Part shown: piece by piece, positions 6,173 through 13,329 of the stretch
Numbering within the stretch: position 1 is the stretch's first letter
How the letters are laid out: each line of letters opens with the position of its first letter
Assembly (NCBI GenBank): GCA_027067895.1
Contig: JAMOUY010000072.1
Location: 1 to 13,329, forward strand
DNA length: 13,329 nt
Direction: 5' to 3'
Source of the DNA: Acidobacteriota bacterium
GTDB taxonomy: Bacteria; Acidobacteriota; Holophagae; Thermotomaculales; Thermotomaculaceae
Made by a program: the position numbers and the translations under genes
The notes under the pieces: model-generated
Told to the model about the DNA's origin: nothing
Database searches by the model: none
The model's input: the letters and a program-made list of their open reading frames with translations, nothing else

Positions 6173-7267
6173 ATGAAAAACGAAAAACTGCAATCGGAAA
6201 TAGGCAAGGAGTATGTTTTTCCTCAAAAGGATGACGATAAACCTGTTACGGAAGACATAATAAATTCTCTTCCCAAAGTTGAACTTCATTGCCATCTTGA
6301 CGGAAGTTTGAGAGTTGAAACCGTTTTGGACGAAGCGGAGAAGCAGAAAGTTAAACTTCCTACCGACAATCCTGACGAATTGAGAAAAATACTTCAACCG
6401 GGATTCGGGTGCAAAAGCCTTGTGGAATACTTGAAGGCTTTTGACGTTACTTTAAGCGTTTTGCAGAACGAAGAAGCCCTTTACAGGGTTGCTTACGAAT
6501 TGATAGAAGACGTTGCAAAAGAAAACGTAAGATACATTGAGGTGAGATATTCCCCTATCCTTCACCAGAAAAAGGGGCTGGGGCTTGTGGCTATACTTGA
6601 AGCCGTGCTTGCAGGCTTGAGGCAGGGAGAAAAAGATTTCGGCGTAAAATCCGGAATTATTGTATGCGGAATAAGAAACATTGACCCCAAATACTCAATG
6701 AAACTTGCGGAATTATCCGTTGCATACAAAAACAAAGGCGTTGTTGCTTTTGACCTTGCCGGTGCCGAAGAAGACTATCCGGCAAAAGAGCATAGAGATG
6801 CGTTTCAACTTGTTTTGAAAAACAACCTAAACTCAACAGCCCATGCGGGAGAGGCGTACGGCCCCGAGTCAATCCATCAGGCAATACATTATTGCGGTGC
6901 GCACAGAATAGGGCACGGGACAAGGCTTTTTGAAGACGGAGATTTGTTAAACTATGTCAATGACCACAGAATTCCTCTTGAAGTGTGCATTTCATCCAAC
7001 ATTCAGACAAAAGCGGTAAAAAGGTTTGAAGACCATCCGGTAAGGCTTTACTACGATTTAGGGTTGAGAATTACCTTAAATACCGACAACAGGCTTGTGT
7101 CCGATACAACATTGACAAAAGAGTTTATGATTGCGCATCAGTATTACGGTTTTACCCTTGAAGAGATTAAAGACATAATAATTCAGAGTTTTAAATCGGC
7201 ATTTATTCCTTACAGGGAAAAAAGAGAGTTGTTAAGAGCGGTTATAAGGGAATTAGAGAATTTTTAA
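6173..7267 (+). CDS. add: Adenosine deaminase
   Basis: Adenosine deaminase hydrolyses adenosine (and deoxyadenosine) to inosine and ammonia in purine salvage; it is a cytosolic zinc amidohydrolase. The 364-residue protein has the metal and catalytic motifs in order. These are ELHCHLDGSLR (His39, His41), STAHAGE (His224, Glu227), HRIGHGT (His248), and TLNTDN (Asp305). The last motif is NTDN instead of the NTDDP of mammalian and Escherichia coli enzymes; the metal-binding Asp is kept, and NTDNRL is common in other bacterial members. An N-terminal stretch of about 30 residues precedes the first conserved motif, slightly longer than usual, but the ATG has a strong AGGGAGG and its own promoter. 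AMP/adenine deaminases and futalosine deaminases share the fold, so the exact substrate is not certain. No terminator is visible before the sucC promoter. Confidence 0.88.
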   Translation: MKNEKLQSEIGKEYVFPQKDDDKPVTEDIINSLPKVELHCHLDGSLRVETVLDEAEKQKVKLPTDNPDELRKILQPGFGCKSLVEYLKAFDVTLSVLQNEEALYRVAYELIEDVAKENVRYIEVRYSPILHQKKGLGLVAILEAVLAGLRQGEKDFGVKSGIIVCGIRNIDPKYSMKLAELSVAYKNKGVVAFDLAGAEEDYPAKEHRDAFQLVLKNNLNSTAHAGEAYGPESIHQAIHYCGAHRIGHGTRLFEDGDLLNYVNDHRIPLEVCISSNIQTKAVKRFEDHPVRLYYDLGLRITLNTDNRLVSDTTLTKEFMIAHQYYGFTLEEIKDIIIQSFKSAFIPYREKRELLRAVIRELENF

Positions 7268-7279
7268 TCTTACAAAATA

Positions 7280-7288
7280 TGCTATAAT
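7280..7288 (+). promoter_or_regulatory. Extended -10 promoter for the sucCD-kor-ndk operon
   Basis: TGCTATAAT is a perfect extended -10 element (TG at 7280-7281, TATAAT at 7283-7288). No good -35 is visible at the expected place (T-rich, 7261-7266), which fits an extended -10 promoter. Transcription would start near 7295. Confidence 0.65.
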
Positions 7289-7299
7289 TTAATGAAAAT

Positions 7300-7322
7300 T
7301 TTTTGTGGTTTTGCCACAAAAA
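7300..7322 (+). promoter_or_regulatory. Perfect 9-bp inverted repeat at the 5' end of the sucC leader
   Basis: TTTTTGTGG (7300-7308) and CCACAAAAA (7314-7322) are exact reverse complements around a five-base centre. The element lies just downstream of the extended -10 box and upstream of the ribosome-binding site at 7330. It has no T-tract after it, so it is not a classical terminator for the upstream gene. It could be a 5' stabilising hairpin of the mRNA or an operator for a dimeric repressor. Confidence 0.6.
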
Positions 7323-7329
7323 TAAAAGT

Positions 7330-7336
7330 GGGAGGT
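7330..7336 (+). promoter_or_regulatory. Ribosome-binding site fixing the TTG start of sucC
   Basis: GGGAGGT is placed four bases before the TTG at 7341. The first residues, [12 protein letters not shown], align with the usual SucC N-terminus, so TTG is the true start. Confidence 0.75.
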
Positions 7337-7340
7337 AGTT

Positions 7341-8507
7341 TTGAAAATCCACGAGTATCAAGCAAAGGCAATTTTAAGAGAATTCGGAGTGCCTACGCCC
7401 AAAGGGGAAGTTGCTTTTACCCCGGAAGAGGCTAAGGCCATTGCGGAGAAGTTAGGCGGAGGCCTGTGTGTAATAAAAGCCCAGATTCACGCCGGCGGAA
7501 GGGGCAAAGGCGGCGGTGTTAAACTTGCCAAAAACCCCGACGAGGCGTATGAAATAGCCAAACAGATGATAGGCATGACCCTTGTTACCCACCAAACAGG
7601 ACCTGAGGGGAAAAAGGTTCATAAGGTTTTGGTAGAAGAGGGTTTAAACATTGACAAAGAATTGTATGTGGGAATTGTTGTTGACAGAGGTACGGGAAAG
7701 CCTGTTGTAATGGCGTCAACCGAAGGCGGAGTTGAGATTGAGGAAGTTGCCGCAAAAACACCTGAAAAGATTTTGAAAGAATACGTTGACCCGTCAATTG
7801 GGCTTGCAGCATTTCAGGCAAGAAAACTTGCTTACGGATTAAACCTTGACGGCGATATTGCCAAAAAGGCTGTAAAATTCTTTCTCGCCCTTTACAAGGC
7901 TTTTGAAGCAAAGGATGCTTCCCTTGCAGAAATCAATCCCCTTGTAATCACAAAAGAGGGAGACGTTCTTGCGCTTGACGCAAAAATGAATTTTGACGAC
8001 AATGCTCTTTTCAGACATCCCGAAATTGTTGAATTGAGAGACATTACCGAAGAAAACGAATACGAAGTTGAGGCTTCCAAATACGGCTTAAACTTTATCA
8101 AACTTGACGGAAATGTAGGTTGCATGGTTAACGGCGCCGGCCTTGCCATGGCAACCATGGACATAATCAAACTTGCTGGTGCAGAGCCCGCAAACTTTCT
8201 TGACGTTGGCGGCGCAGCCAACACGGAAAGAGTTGCCAACGCTTTCAGGCTTATTCTTTCAGACCCCAAGGTTGAGGCTGTTTTGATTAACATTTTCGGC
8301 GGAATTGTTAGATGCGACATGGTTGCCGAAGGTATTGTTCAGGCTGCCAAAAACGTTGGCGTTAAAGTGCCTATCGTTATCAGGTTGCAGGGCACAAACG
8401 CCGAACAGGGCGCAGAAATTCTTAAAAATTCAGGCCTTAATTTTGAGGTTGCAACAGAGTTAAAAGAGGCTGCCGAAAAGGTTGCCGCAATTGTTAACGG
8501 AAAGTAA
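7341..8507 (+). CDS. sucC: Succinyl-CoA synthetase (succinate-CoA ligase), beta subunit
   Basis: SucC with SucD interconverts succinyl-CoA, NDP and phosphate with succinate, CoA and NTP. The 388-residue protein has the normal length and motifs. It opens with the N-terminal [10 protein letters not shown], then the ATP-grasp loop [14 protein letters not shown] (residues 52 onward), [38 protein letters not shown], and the C-terminal [11 protein letters not shown] of the CoA-ligase domain. Whether it prefers ADP or GDP cannot be read off. The start codon is TTG, supported by the adjacent strong ribosome-binding site and by the conserved N-terminus. It is the first gene of a seven-gene run; sucD follows after 12 bases. 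Confidence 0.97.
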   Translation: MKIHEYQAKAILREFGVPTPKGEVAFTPEEAKAIAEKLGGGLCVIKAQIHAGGRGKGGGVKLAKNPDEAYEIAKQMIGMTLVTHQTGPEGKKVHKVLVEEGLNIDKELYVGIVVDRGTGKPVVMASTEGGVEIEEVAAKTPEKILKEYVDPSIGLAAFQARKLAYGLNLDGDIAKKAVKFFLALYKAFEAKDASLAEINPLVITKEGDVLALDAKMNFDDNALFRHPEIVELRDITEENEYEVEASKYGLNFIKLDGNVGCMVNGAGLAMATMDIIKLAGAEPANFLDVGGAANTERVANAFRLILSDPKVEAVLINIFGGIVRCDMVAEGIVQAAKNVGVKVPIVIRLQGTNAEQGAEILKNSGLNFEVATELKEAAEKVAAIVNGK

Positions 8508-8519
8508 TGGAGGGTAAAG

Positions 8520-9392
8520 ATGGCTGTCCTTGTAAATAAAGATTCAAAAGTAGTTGTTCAGGGAATTACCGGAAAAGAGGGAAGGTTTCATACCTCTCAG
8601 TGCATTGCTTACGGCACAAACATAGTTGCAGGCGTTACGCCCGGCAAAGCGGGACAGGAAGTTGAAGGCGTTCCCGTATTCAACACTGTTGCGGACGCAA
8701 GAAAAGAAACAGGCTGCAACGTTTCCTTGATTTTTGTTCCCCCTGCATTTGCCGCAGACGCAATTATGGAAGCGGCCGACGCAGGCGTTGAACTTATTGT
8801 GTGCATTACGGAAGGAATTCCCGTTCTTGACATGGTAAAAGTTAAAAACTATCTCAAAGACAAATCTTCAAGGCTTATAGGTCCCAACTGCCCGGGAATT
8901 ATTACCCCCGGAGAGGCAAAAATCGGAATTATGCCCGGTTTTATCCATAAAAAAGGAACAATCGGCGTTGTTTCAAGAAGCGGAACCTTGACCTATGAGG
9001 CTGTTTTCCAATTAACCCAGAGGGGATTGGGACAGTCAACTTGCATAGGTATCGGCGGAGACCCGGTAAACGGCACAAACTTTGTTGACGCTTTAAAACT
9101 CTTTCAGGAAGACCCGGATACCGAAGGCATAGTTATGATTGGTGAAATAGGCGGAACTGCGGAAGAAGAGGCTGCCGAGTTTATAAAAGAAAACGTTACA
9201 AAACCCGTTGTTTCCTTTATTGCGGGACAAACCGCACCTAAGGGGAAAAGAATGGGACATGCCGGTGCGATTATTGCCGGAGGTAAGGGAACTGCCAAAG
9301 AGAAAATGGAAGCCCTTGCCGCTGCCGGTGTTCACGTTGTAAAAAGCCCGGCCGAAATTGGCGAAACAATGCTTAACGCATTGAAAAAATAA
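8520..9392 (+). CDS. sucD: Succinyl-CoA synthetase (succinate-CoA ligase), alpha subunit
   Basis: SucD binds CoA and carries the phosphorylated histidine of the catalytic cycle. The 290-residue protein shows the CoA-binding Rossmann part with [15 protein letters not shown] and [11 protein letters not shown], the [16 protein letters not shown] segment, [10 protein letters not shown], and the active-site RMGHAGAII, with His247 as the predicted phosphohistidine. Length and all motifs are normal. The ATG is preceded by GGAGGG at 8509-8514. It is 12 bases from sucC and 12 bases from korD, so it is firmly inside the operon. Its product links the Kor complex below (making or using succinyl-CoA) to substrate-level phosphorylation. 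Confidence 0.98.
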   Translation: MAVLVNKDSKVVVQGITGKEGRFHTSQCIAYGTNIVAGVTPGKAGQEVEGVPVFNTVADARKETGCNVSLIFVPPAFAADAIMEAADAGVELIVCITEGIPVLDMVKVKNYLKDKSSRLIGPNCPGIITPGEAKIGIMPGFIHKKGTIGVVSRSGTLTYEAVFQLTQRGLGQSTCIGIGGDPVNGTNFVDALKLFQEDPDTEGIVMIGEIGGTAEEEAAEFIKENVTKPVVSFIAGQTAPKGKRMGHAGAIIAGGKGTAKEKMEALAAAGVHVVKSPAEIGETMLNALKK

Positions 9393-9404
9393 GGGAGTAT
9401 TGAT

Positions 9405-9689
9405 ATGACTTCGGAAGATAGAAGAATCAACGAAGAGGCTCTTAAAAGGCGTAAAAAGCCGAGTAAAGTTCCTCACAAGGTAAAGGTTTACGAAGACCTT
9501 TGCAAAGGATGCGGAATATGCGTTGCCGTGTGTCCGACAGGCACATTGCAACTTGTAAACAACAAGTTTTCTGTTTACGGCGTTGTTGCAAAGGTTGATG
9601 CCGAAGAATACTGCATTGGCTGTAAAACTTGTGAAATGAGATGTCCCGATTTTGCTATTCGTATAGACGAGGAGGAAACAAATGACTAA
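9405..9689 (+). CDS. korD: 2-oxoacid:ferredoxin oxidoreductase, delta (2x[4Fe-4S] ferredoxin) subunit
   Basis: A 94-residue dicluster ferredoxin-like subunit that moves electrons between the catalytic subunits and ferredoxin. It has two CxxCxxCxxxCP motifs: Cys33, 36, 39, 43 and Cys70, 73, 76, 80, each expected to bind a [4Fe-4S] cluster. About 25 basic residues precede the first motif. Its position just ahead of the alpha subunit gene, with an 8-base overlap, identifies it as the Kor delta subunit and not a free ferredoxin. The ATG is preceded by AGGGAG at 9392-9397, which starts on the last base of the sucD stop codon. Assignment to 2-oxoglutarate and not another oxoacid rests on the sucCD context. 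Confidence 0.9.
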   Translation: MTSEDRRINEEALKRRKKPSKVPHKVKVYEDLCKGCGICVAVCPTGTLQLVNNKFSVYGVVAKVDAEEYCIGCKTCEMRCPDFAIRIDEEETND

Positions 9690-10824
9690 CAGGAAAGGGG
9701 TATATACGGGAAACGAACTTATAGCCCTTGCGGCTATTGACGCGGGATGCAGATTTTATGCTGGATACCCCATTACTCCCTCTTCGGAAGTTATGGAGGT
9801 AATGTCAAAAGAGTTGCCGAAAGTCGGCGGCGCATTTGTCCAGATGGAAGACGAAATTGCAAGTATGGCTGCGGCAATAGGCGCTGCATGGACAGGCGTT
9901 AAGGCAATGACTGCATCGTCAGGCCCCGGAATTTCTTTGAAGGCGGAGCATATAGGATATGCGTGCATAACCGAAACACCCGTTGTAATTGTAAACATTA
10001 TGAGAGGCGGTCCCTCAACGGGATTTCCCACCGCACCAAGCCAGTCGGACGTTATGCAGGCAAGGTGGGGAACTCACGGAGACCATCCCACAATTGCACT
10101 TGTTCCCGGAAACGCAAAGGAAATGTATTACGAAACGGTGAGGGCTTTCAACCTTGCGGAGAAATTCAGAACACCTGTCTTTATTTTAGGCGATGAAATT
10201 TTGGGACACATGAACACAATGGTTGAACTTCCCGACCCCAAAGACCTTGACATTGTTGAAAGGGAAATCTTTATGCCCAAAGAGGGTGAAAAATACAAAC
10301 CCTTTGACATGAGCAAGGGAGACGTTCCCCCCATGGGAGCATTTTTCAGGGGATACAGGTTCCATTTAACCGGATTGAACCACAACGAATACGGCTATCC
10401 CACAATTGAAAAAGACATGATTAGGCAGCAGCAGGAAAGAATGATGAAAAAGGTTGAAAACCATGTTGACGAAATTGTTAAAAACGAATTGTTCAACATG
10501 GACGATGCCGACTACGTAATCTTTGCTTACGGTTCAACAGGCGCAGCCGCAAAACTTGCTTCCAAAATGTTGAGGGAAAAGGGAATTAAGGCAGGTGTGT
10601 TCAGACCCATTACAATCTGGCCTTTCCCCGACAAACAATTGGAAGAAGTTATTGCTTCCGGGAAATATAAGGGAATTTTGGTTGCAGAAGCAAACCTTGG
10701 GCAGATTATTTTTGAAGTTGAAAGAGTAAACAAGGGAAGATTGCCTATAAAAGACTTGTTGAAGGTTGACGGCACGCCCGTATCGCCTACCGACATTGTT
10801 TCCCGCTTTGAGGAGGTATTCTAA
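9682..10824 (+). CDS. korA: 2-oxoglutarate:ferredoxin oxidoreductase, alpha subunit
   Basis: KorA forms, with KorB, the thiamine diphosphate-dependent core that oxidatively decarboxylates 2-oxoglutarate to succinyl-CoA, or runs in reverse in reductive carbon fixation. The 380-residue protein has the family segments GNELIALAAIDAGC, YPITPSSEVME, QMEDEIASMAAAIGAA, TASSGPGISLKAEHIG and RGGPSTGFPTAPSQSD. Its C-terminal domain (about 280-380) is the usual transketolase C-terminal-like fold, with FAYGSTGAAAKLA and RPITIWPFP. It lacks the gamma domain that is fused to the alpha subunit in some lineages; here gamma is the separate korC. GAGGAGG at 9669-9675 precedes the ATG, and the gene overlaps korD by 8 bases. 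Proline codons are strikingly biased (18 of 24 are CCC), a sign of high expression. Specificity for 2-oxoglutarate over other 2-oxoacids is inferred from the sucCD neighbours. Confidence 0.93.
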   Translation: MTNRKGVYTGNELIALAAIDAGCRFYAGYPITPSSEVMEVMSKELPKVGGAFVQMEDEIASMAAAIGAAWTGVKAMTASSGPGISLKAEHIGYACITETPVVIVNIMRGGPSTGFPTAPSQSDVMQARWGTHGDHPTIALVPGNAKEMYYETVRAFNLAEKFRTPVFILGDEILGHMNTMVELPDPKDLDIVEREIFMPKEGEKYKPFDMSKGDVPPMGAFFRGYRFHLTGLNHNEYGYPTIEKDMIRQQQERMMKKVENHVDEIVKNELFNMDDADYVIFAYGSTGAAAKLASKMLREKGIKAGVFRPITIWPFPDKQLEEVIASGKYKGILVAEANLGQIIFEVERVNKGRLPIKDLLKVDGTPVSPTDIVSRFEEVF

Positions 10825-11645
10825 TGGCTGGTTATATAAATTACGAGTATTATTTGAGGCAGGATTACAGAAACCTGCAATGGTGTCCCGGATGCGGAGA
10901 CGGAGCCATTTTGCAGGCTTTTTTCAGAGCGGTTCATGAGTTGAATATTTCAAAGGACGACATGGCTGTTGTTTCCGGTATTGGATGTTCCGGAAGAATT
11001 AGCGGATACATTGATTTCAACACAATGCACACAACCCACGGAAGGCCTGTTGCCTTTGCCACAGGAATCAAACTTGCCGCGCCTGACAAATACGTTGTTG
11101 TGTTCGGCGGAGACGGAGACCAGACCGCAATCGGCGGAAACCACTTTATCCATGCATGCAGAAGAAACATTGATTTAACCATAATCGTTATCAACAACAA
11201 CGTTTACGGAATGACAGGCGGACAGTATTCGCCCACAACCCCGACGGGATTTAAAACCCAGACAACGCCTTACGGAAACTATGACAGCCAGTTTGACATT
11301 GTTAACCTTGCAATAGGCGCAGGCGCAACCTATGTTGCGAGAGAATCTGTTTTAAAGCCGGTTATTCTGACAAAATACATAAAAAAGGCTTTGCAGCATA
11401 AAGGTTGTTCCGTTGTTGAGGCTGTTTCCAACTGCCATATTAACCTTGGAAGAAGGAACAAAATGAAATCGCCTCATGCAATGCTTGACTGGATAAAAGA
11501 GCACACCGTGCCTTTGGCTAAGGCTAAGAAAATGAGCGAAGAAGAATTGGCCGGTAAGTTTATAACAGGCGAATTTGTTGATATTGAAAAGCCTGAATTT
11601 ACCGATTCTTACTATAAACTTTGTGAATCACTAAAAGGGGAGTAA
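10824..11645 (+). CDS. korB: 2-oxoglutarate:ferredoxin oxidoreductase, beta (TPP-binding) subunit
   Basis: KorB holds thiamine diphosphate and one [4Fe-4S] cluster. The 273-residue protein shows WCPGCGDG (Cys21, Cys24) and GIGCSGR (Cys55). A later Cys204 in SNCHINLGRRNK completes the four-cysteine cluster set with the spacing known from archaeal 2-oxoacid:ferredoxin oxidoreductases. The thiamine diphosphate signature begins with the GGDGDQ segment (residues 95-100) and continues to INNNVYGMTGGQYSPTTP. Length is normal. The ATG overlaps the korA stop by one base and is preceded by GAGGAGGT at 10810-10817. All catalytic landmarks are intact, so the complex should be active. korC follows after three bases. 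Confidence 0.94.
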   Translation: MAGYINYEYYLRQDYRNLQWCPGCGDGAILQAFFRAVHELNISKDDMAVVSGIGCSGRISGYIDFNTMHTTHGRPVAFATGIKLAAPDKYVVVFGGDGDQTAIGGNHFIHACRRNIDLTIIVINNNVYGMTGGQYSPTTPTGFKTQTTPYGNYDSQFDIVNLAIGAGATYVARESVLKPVILTKYIKKALQHKGCSVVEAVSNCHINLGRRNKMKSPHAMLDWIKEHTVPLAKAKKMSEEELAGKFITGEFVDIEKPEFTDSYYKLCESLKGE

Positions 11646-11648
11646 GGT

Positions 11649-12191
11649 ATGTCTTTTCACTTTGAAGCAAGATTCGGCGCAATCGGAGGACAGGGAATTA
11701 TAACGGCTGGTGCCTTTCTTGCCACAGCCGCAATTATGCAGGGGCTAAACGCCGTTCAAAGTCCCACCTATACCTCTCAGGTTAGGGGAGGTCCCACAAA
11801 AGTTGACGTTGTAATAAGCGAAGAGGAAATTCTCTTTAACAGGGCTACAAAACTTGACTTATTTCTTGCAACCGCGCAGAGACCTTACGACCTCTATTAC
11901 ACCGATTTGAAAGACGACACCTTGGTTATTCTTGAAGAAAACCTTGTGAAAAACGTAAGGGAAGACGGAAGAAAAATAATCAGGGTTCCCATTATTGAAT
12001 TGGCGGAAAAAGAGATTGGTTTAACCGTTACCACATCGGTTATTGCAACGGGTATAGTTGTTGCTGTTACAGAAGTTGTTAAGCCGGAAGTAATGAAAGA
12101 GGCTATTTTGAGCAGGGTTCCCAAGGGAACCGAGGCCATAAACATTCGTGCTTTTGAGTTAGGCTACGAAGTTGGAAAAAAATACAGGTAA
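11649..12191 (+). CDS. korC: 2-oxoglutarate:ferredoxin oxidoreductase, gamma subunit
   Basis: The gamma subunit of the 2-oxoacid:ferredoxin oxidoreductase family, proposed to take part in CoA binding and in opening the active site during the reaction. The 180-residue protein has the signature [13 protein letters not shown] near the N-terminus (GGQG at residues 13-16), followed by [20 protein letters not shown], both typical of KorC/PorC. Its length matches the stand-alone gamma subunit. It lies three bases after korB and completes the order korD-korA-korB-korC. The AGGGGAG at the end of korB serves as ribosome-binding site. Nothing looks truncated. Confidence 0.93.
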   Translation: MSFHFEARFGAIGGQGIITAGAFLATAAIMQGLNAVQSPTYTSQVRGGPTKVDVVISEEEILFNRATKLDLFLATAQRPYDLYYTDLKDDTLVILEENLVKNVREDGRKIIRVPIIELAEKEIGLTVTTSVIATGIVVAVTEVVKPEVMKEAILSRVPKGTEAINIRAFELGYEVGKKYR

Positions 12192-12195
12192 GGAG
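12190..12195 (+). promoter_or_regulatory. Ribosome-binding site supporting the ndk start at 12208
   Basis: AAGGAG overlaps the korC stop codon and is 12 bases before the ATG at 12208. Spacing is longer than optimal, but the downstream ATG gives exactly the usual Ndk N-terminus. The earlier in-frame ATG at 12172, inside korC, would add 12 non-conserved residues. Confidence 0.6.
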
Positions 12196-12207
12196 TGGAT
12201 TTTAAAG

Positions 12208-12621
12208 ATGGAAAGAACACTTGGAATTATTAAGCCGGATGCCGTATCAAAGGGTTATGCGGGAAAAATTCTCGCAATAATTGAGGAAAAGGGTTTCAAG
12301 ATTGTCGGGCTTAAAAAGATTAAACTTACAAAAGAAAAAGCCGAAGGCTTTTACTATGTCCACAAAGAAAAGCCCTTTTTCAATTCCTTAACCGATTTTA
12401 TGTCGGAAGGCCCTATTGTTGTTATGGTGCTTGAAAAGGAAAACGCAATTTCCGAATGGAGAAATTTAATGGGTGCCACAAATCCGGAAAACGCCGAAGA
12501 GGGCACTTTGAGAAAAATGTTTGCGGAAAACATTGAGAGAAACGCCGTTCACGGCTCTGACTCTACCGAATCCGCAAAATACGAAATTTCATACTTTTTC
12601 AGCGCACTTGAACTTGTTTAA
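12208..12621 (+). CDS. ndk: Nucleoside diphosphate kinase
   Basis: Ndk transfers the gamma-phosphate of NTPs to NDPs by a phosphohistidine ping-pong mechanism. With the start chosen here the protein has 137 residues, the standard length. It begins [15 protein letters not shown] (Lys9 is the conserved nucleotide-binding lysine), then [31 protein letters not shown], and the active-site NAVHGSDS with His115 as the phosphohistidine. An upstream in-frame ATG at 12172 overlaps korC and adds a 12-residue extension without family support. The gene is last in the sucCD-kor run, 16 bases after korC, and is closed by a strong terminator. Placement with succinyl-CoA synthetase makes sense: the NTP formed by SucCD can be passed to other nucleotides by Ndk. 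Confidence 0.97.
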   Translation: MERTLGIIKPDAVSKGYAGKILAIIEEKGFKIVGLKKIKLTKEKAEGFYYVHKEKPFFNSLTDFMSEGPIVVMVLEKENAISEWRNLMGATNPENAEEGTLRKMFAENIERNAVHGSDSTESAKYEISYFFSALELV

Positions 12622-12641
12622 GTTTTAACTTTTGAATTGGC

Positions 12642-12671
12642 GGGGGCTTTTTGCCCCCTTTTTTATTTTTT
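12642..12671 (+). terminator. Strong intrinsic terminator after ndk
   Basis: GGGGGC (12642-12647) and GCCCCC (12653-12658) form a GC-only 6-bp stem with a TTTTT loop, followed by six T, one A and six more T. It has no matching T-tract on the minus strand, so it serves the plus-strand operon only. Its tail overlaps the stop codon of the convergent minus-strand gene. Confidence 0.92.
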
Positions 12672-13329
12672 AAACCTGATTATCGGCAGATAGTATTTGT
12701 ATGCAATAAACCCTTCTGCAATGAGAAAAACAGCAAAGGCAAAAACGGGGTTTTTCTTTGAAACAAAGCATAAAACAATTAAAAACGCCGTATTTAAAAT
12801 CCACATTGCGGTTTTGTTTTCAAGTTTCAGCCTTTTGTTTAAAAAGACAAAGGAATAAAGTGCTTTTACGAAAAAGTAAATGTTCACGCTTAAAGATATT
12901 GAATATGCAGGGCGGATATTTAGTCTGTAAAGGCTGAAAAATGTTATAAACAATCCAATAACGCCTGCCAATTCAATGTATGTTTGCACCGGTTTTTCGT
13001 CTATTGAATGGATTATACTTCTAAACATAACAAAGTAGAAATAAAAGAAAACCCCCGGAGACATTATTTCAAGTATAAGCACCGACGGGGCAAACCTTTG
13101 GGGAAGCCACGTTAAAATGAGGAACTTTGAAAGCGCAAACATTAAAAATCCGCCGATTAAACCGAGAAAAACCACTATATCCTGATAGGGGGAAAGAGAG
13201 TCCCTTAAAAGTTTGAAATCTTTTTCCGCAACCTTTTCCGCAATTAAAGGCATAAAGATTATATTGAAAGCGTATGTTATTATCTCAACAATTCTTAAAA
13301 TTCTTGACGTTATGGTAAAATCCGCGGCA
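12663..13329 (-). CDS. C-terminal part of a polysaccharide flippase-like (Wzx/MATE-type) membrane protein
   Basis: The minus-strand frame is open from a TAA at 12663-12665 to the window edge, giving about 221 residues with the N-terminal part missing. The ATG at 13253 is not the start: the frame continues upstream as ...FTITSRILRIVEIITYAFN... in the style of the transmembrane helix before the conserved 'PLIAEK' turn. The visible part has roughly six hydrophobic segments separated by short basic or polar loops (for example RLNIRPAYS and NKRLKLENK) and ends in a basic tail, IIRFKK. The pattern 'R-I ... P-x-I-A-E ... F ... S-K-F-L-I-L-T-W-L' is typical of the second half of oligosaccharide/lipid-linked flippases of the polysaccharide biosynthesis family. 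Substrate is unknown, as no glycosyltransferase neighbour is in view. It converges on ndk across the terminator. Confidence 0.72.
   Translation of the reverse strand, partial: AADFTITSRILRIVEIITYAFNIIFMPLIAEKVAEKDFKLLRDSLSPYQDIVVFLGLIGGFLMFALSKFLILTWLPQRFAPSVLILEIMSPGVFFYFYFVMFRSIIHSIDEKPVQTYIELAGVIGLFITFFSLYRLNIRPAYSISLSVNIYFFVKALYSFVFLNKRLKLENKTAMWILNTAFLIVLCFVSKKNPVFAFAVFLIAEGFIAYKYYLPIIRFKK

Noticed and set aside
7300..7322. Inverted repeat read as a terminator for the adenosine deaminase gene
   Set aside because: No T-tract follows on either strand, and it lies downstream of the sucC -10 element.
7892..8320. A 142-codon minus-strand open frame inside sucC
   Set aside because: A shadow of the strongly biased sucC codons; serine/alanine-rich low-complexity translation and no family resemblance.
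9093..9551. A 152-codon open frame on the minus strand over sucD/korD
   Set aside because: It lies wholly opposite two certain genes, has no ribosome-binding site or recognisable domain, and its composition mirrors the sense codons.
12172..12207. Upstream in-frame ATG for ndk
   Set aside because: It lies inside korC, adds 12 residues not found in Ndk proteins, and the AAGGAG falls after it.
13251..13253. ATG as the start of the minus-strand membrane protein
   Set aside because: The same frame stays open to the window edge with a hydrophobic, family-like sequence, so the gene is truncated by the window.
1..13329. Defence island, phage, CRISPR, toxin-antitoxin or transposon content
   Set aside because: No integrase, transposase, spaced repeats or small gene pairs of that kind were seen; nearly all sequence is accounted for by housekeeping genes.

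Overview
The window is a gene-dense, moderately AT-rich piece of bacterial chromosome. It looks like an anaerobic or microaerophilic Gram-negative-type bacterium. The grounds are a four-subunit ferredoxin-dependent 2-oxoacid oxidoreductase instead of a lipoate-dependent dehydrogenase, a probable type II secretion/type IV pilus pseudopilin tail, a secreted LysM protein, and a DHH-CBS-CBS-nucleotidyltransferase fusion of a kind I associate with lineages such as Aquificota, Desulfobacterota, Deferribacterota and Acidobacteriota. A thermophilic acidobacterium-like organism is possible, but the sequence alone does not settle the phylum. I see no insertion sequence, phage gene, CRISPR array, tRNA or rRNA.

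Layout. (i) Positions 1-1897, plus strand: the C-terminal end of a probable pseudopilin, an ArsR-type repressor, phosphatidylglycerophosphatase A (pgpA) and the FAD-forming enzyme RibF. All overlap by 1 to 14 bases and so form one translationally coupled run. (ii) 1898-2010: a weak terminator-like hairpin and a candidate promoter. (iii) 2011-6104: a secreted LysM protein, a membrane-anchored thioredoxin-like protein and a large tRNA/RNA nucleotidyltransferase fusion, separated by 3 bases and by a 4-base overlap. (iv) 6105-7267: a promoter and an adenosine deaminase. (v) 7268-12671: a well-formed extended -10 promoter, a perfect 9-bp hairpin in the leader, then sucC-sucD-korD-korA-korB-korC-ndk, closed by a strong intrinsic terminator. 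(vi) 12663-13329, minus strand and convergent: the C-terminal part of a polytopic membrane protein of the polysaccharide flippase type, cut by the window edge.

Function. The sucCD-korDABC-ndk cluster is a compact energy-metabolism unit. 2-oxoglutarate:ferredoxin oxidoreductase interconverts 2-oxoglutarate and succinyl-CoA with ferredoxin, succinyl-CoA synthetase couples succinyl-CoA to nucleotide triphosphate, and nucleoside diphosphate kinase equilibrates the nucleotide pool. It could run oxidatively or in a reductive TCA cycle; the window cannot say which. Codon choice shifts in this cluster (18 of 24 proline codons in korA are CCC, against 6 of 19 in the nucleotidyltransferase fusion), as expected for highly expressed genes. 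Most of the window is housekeeping. I did not find a convincing undescribed system. The points most worth checking are the hairpin at the sucC promoter, the divergent DHHA1 motif in the fusion protein, and the LysM/thioredoxin/nucleotidyltransferase gene string.
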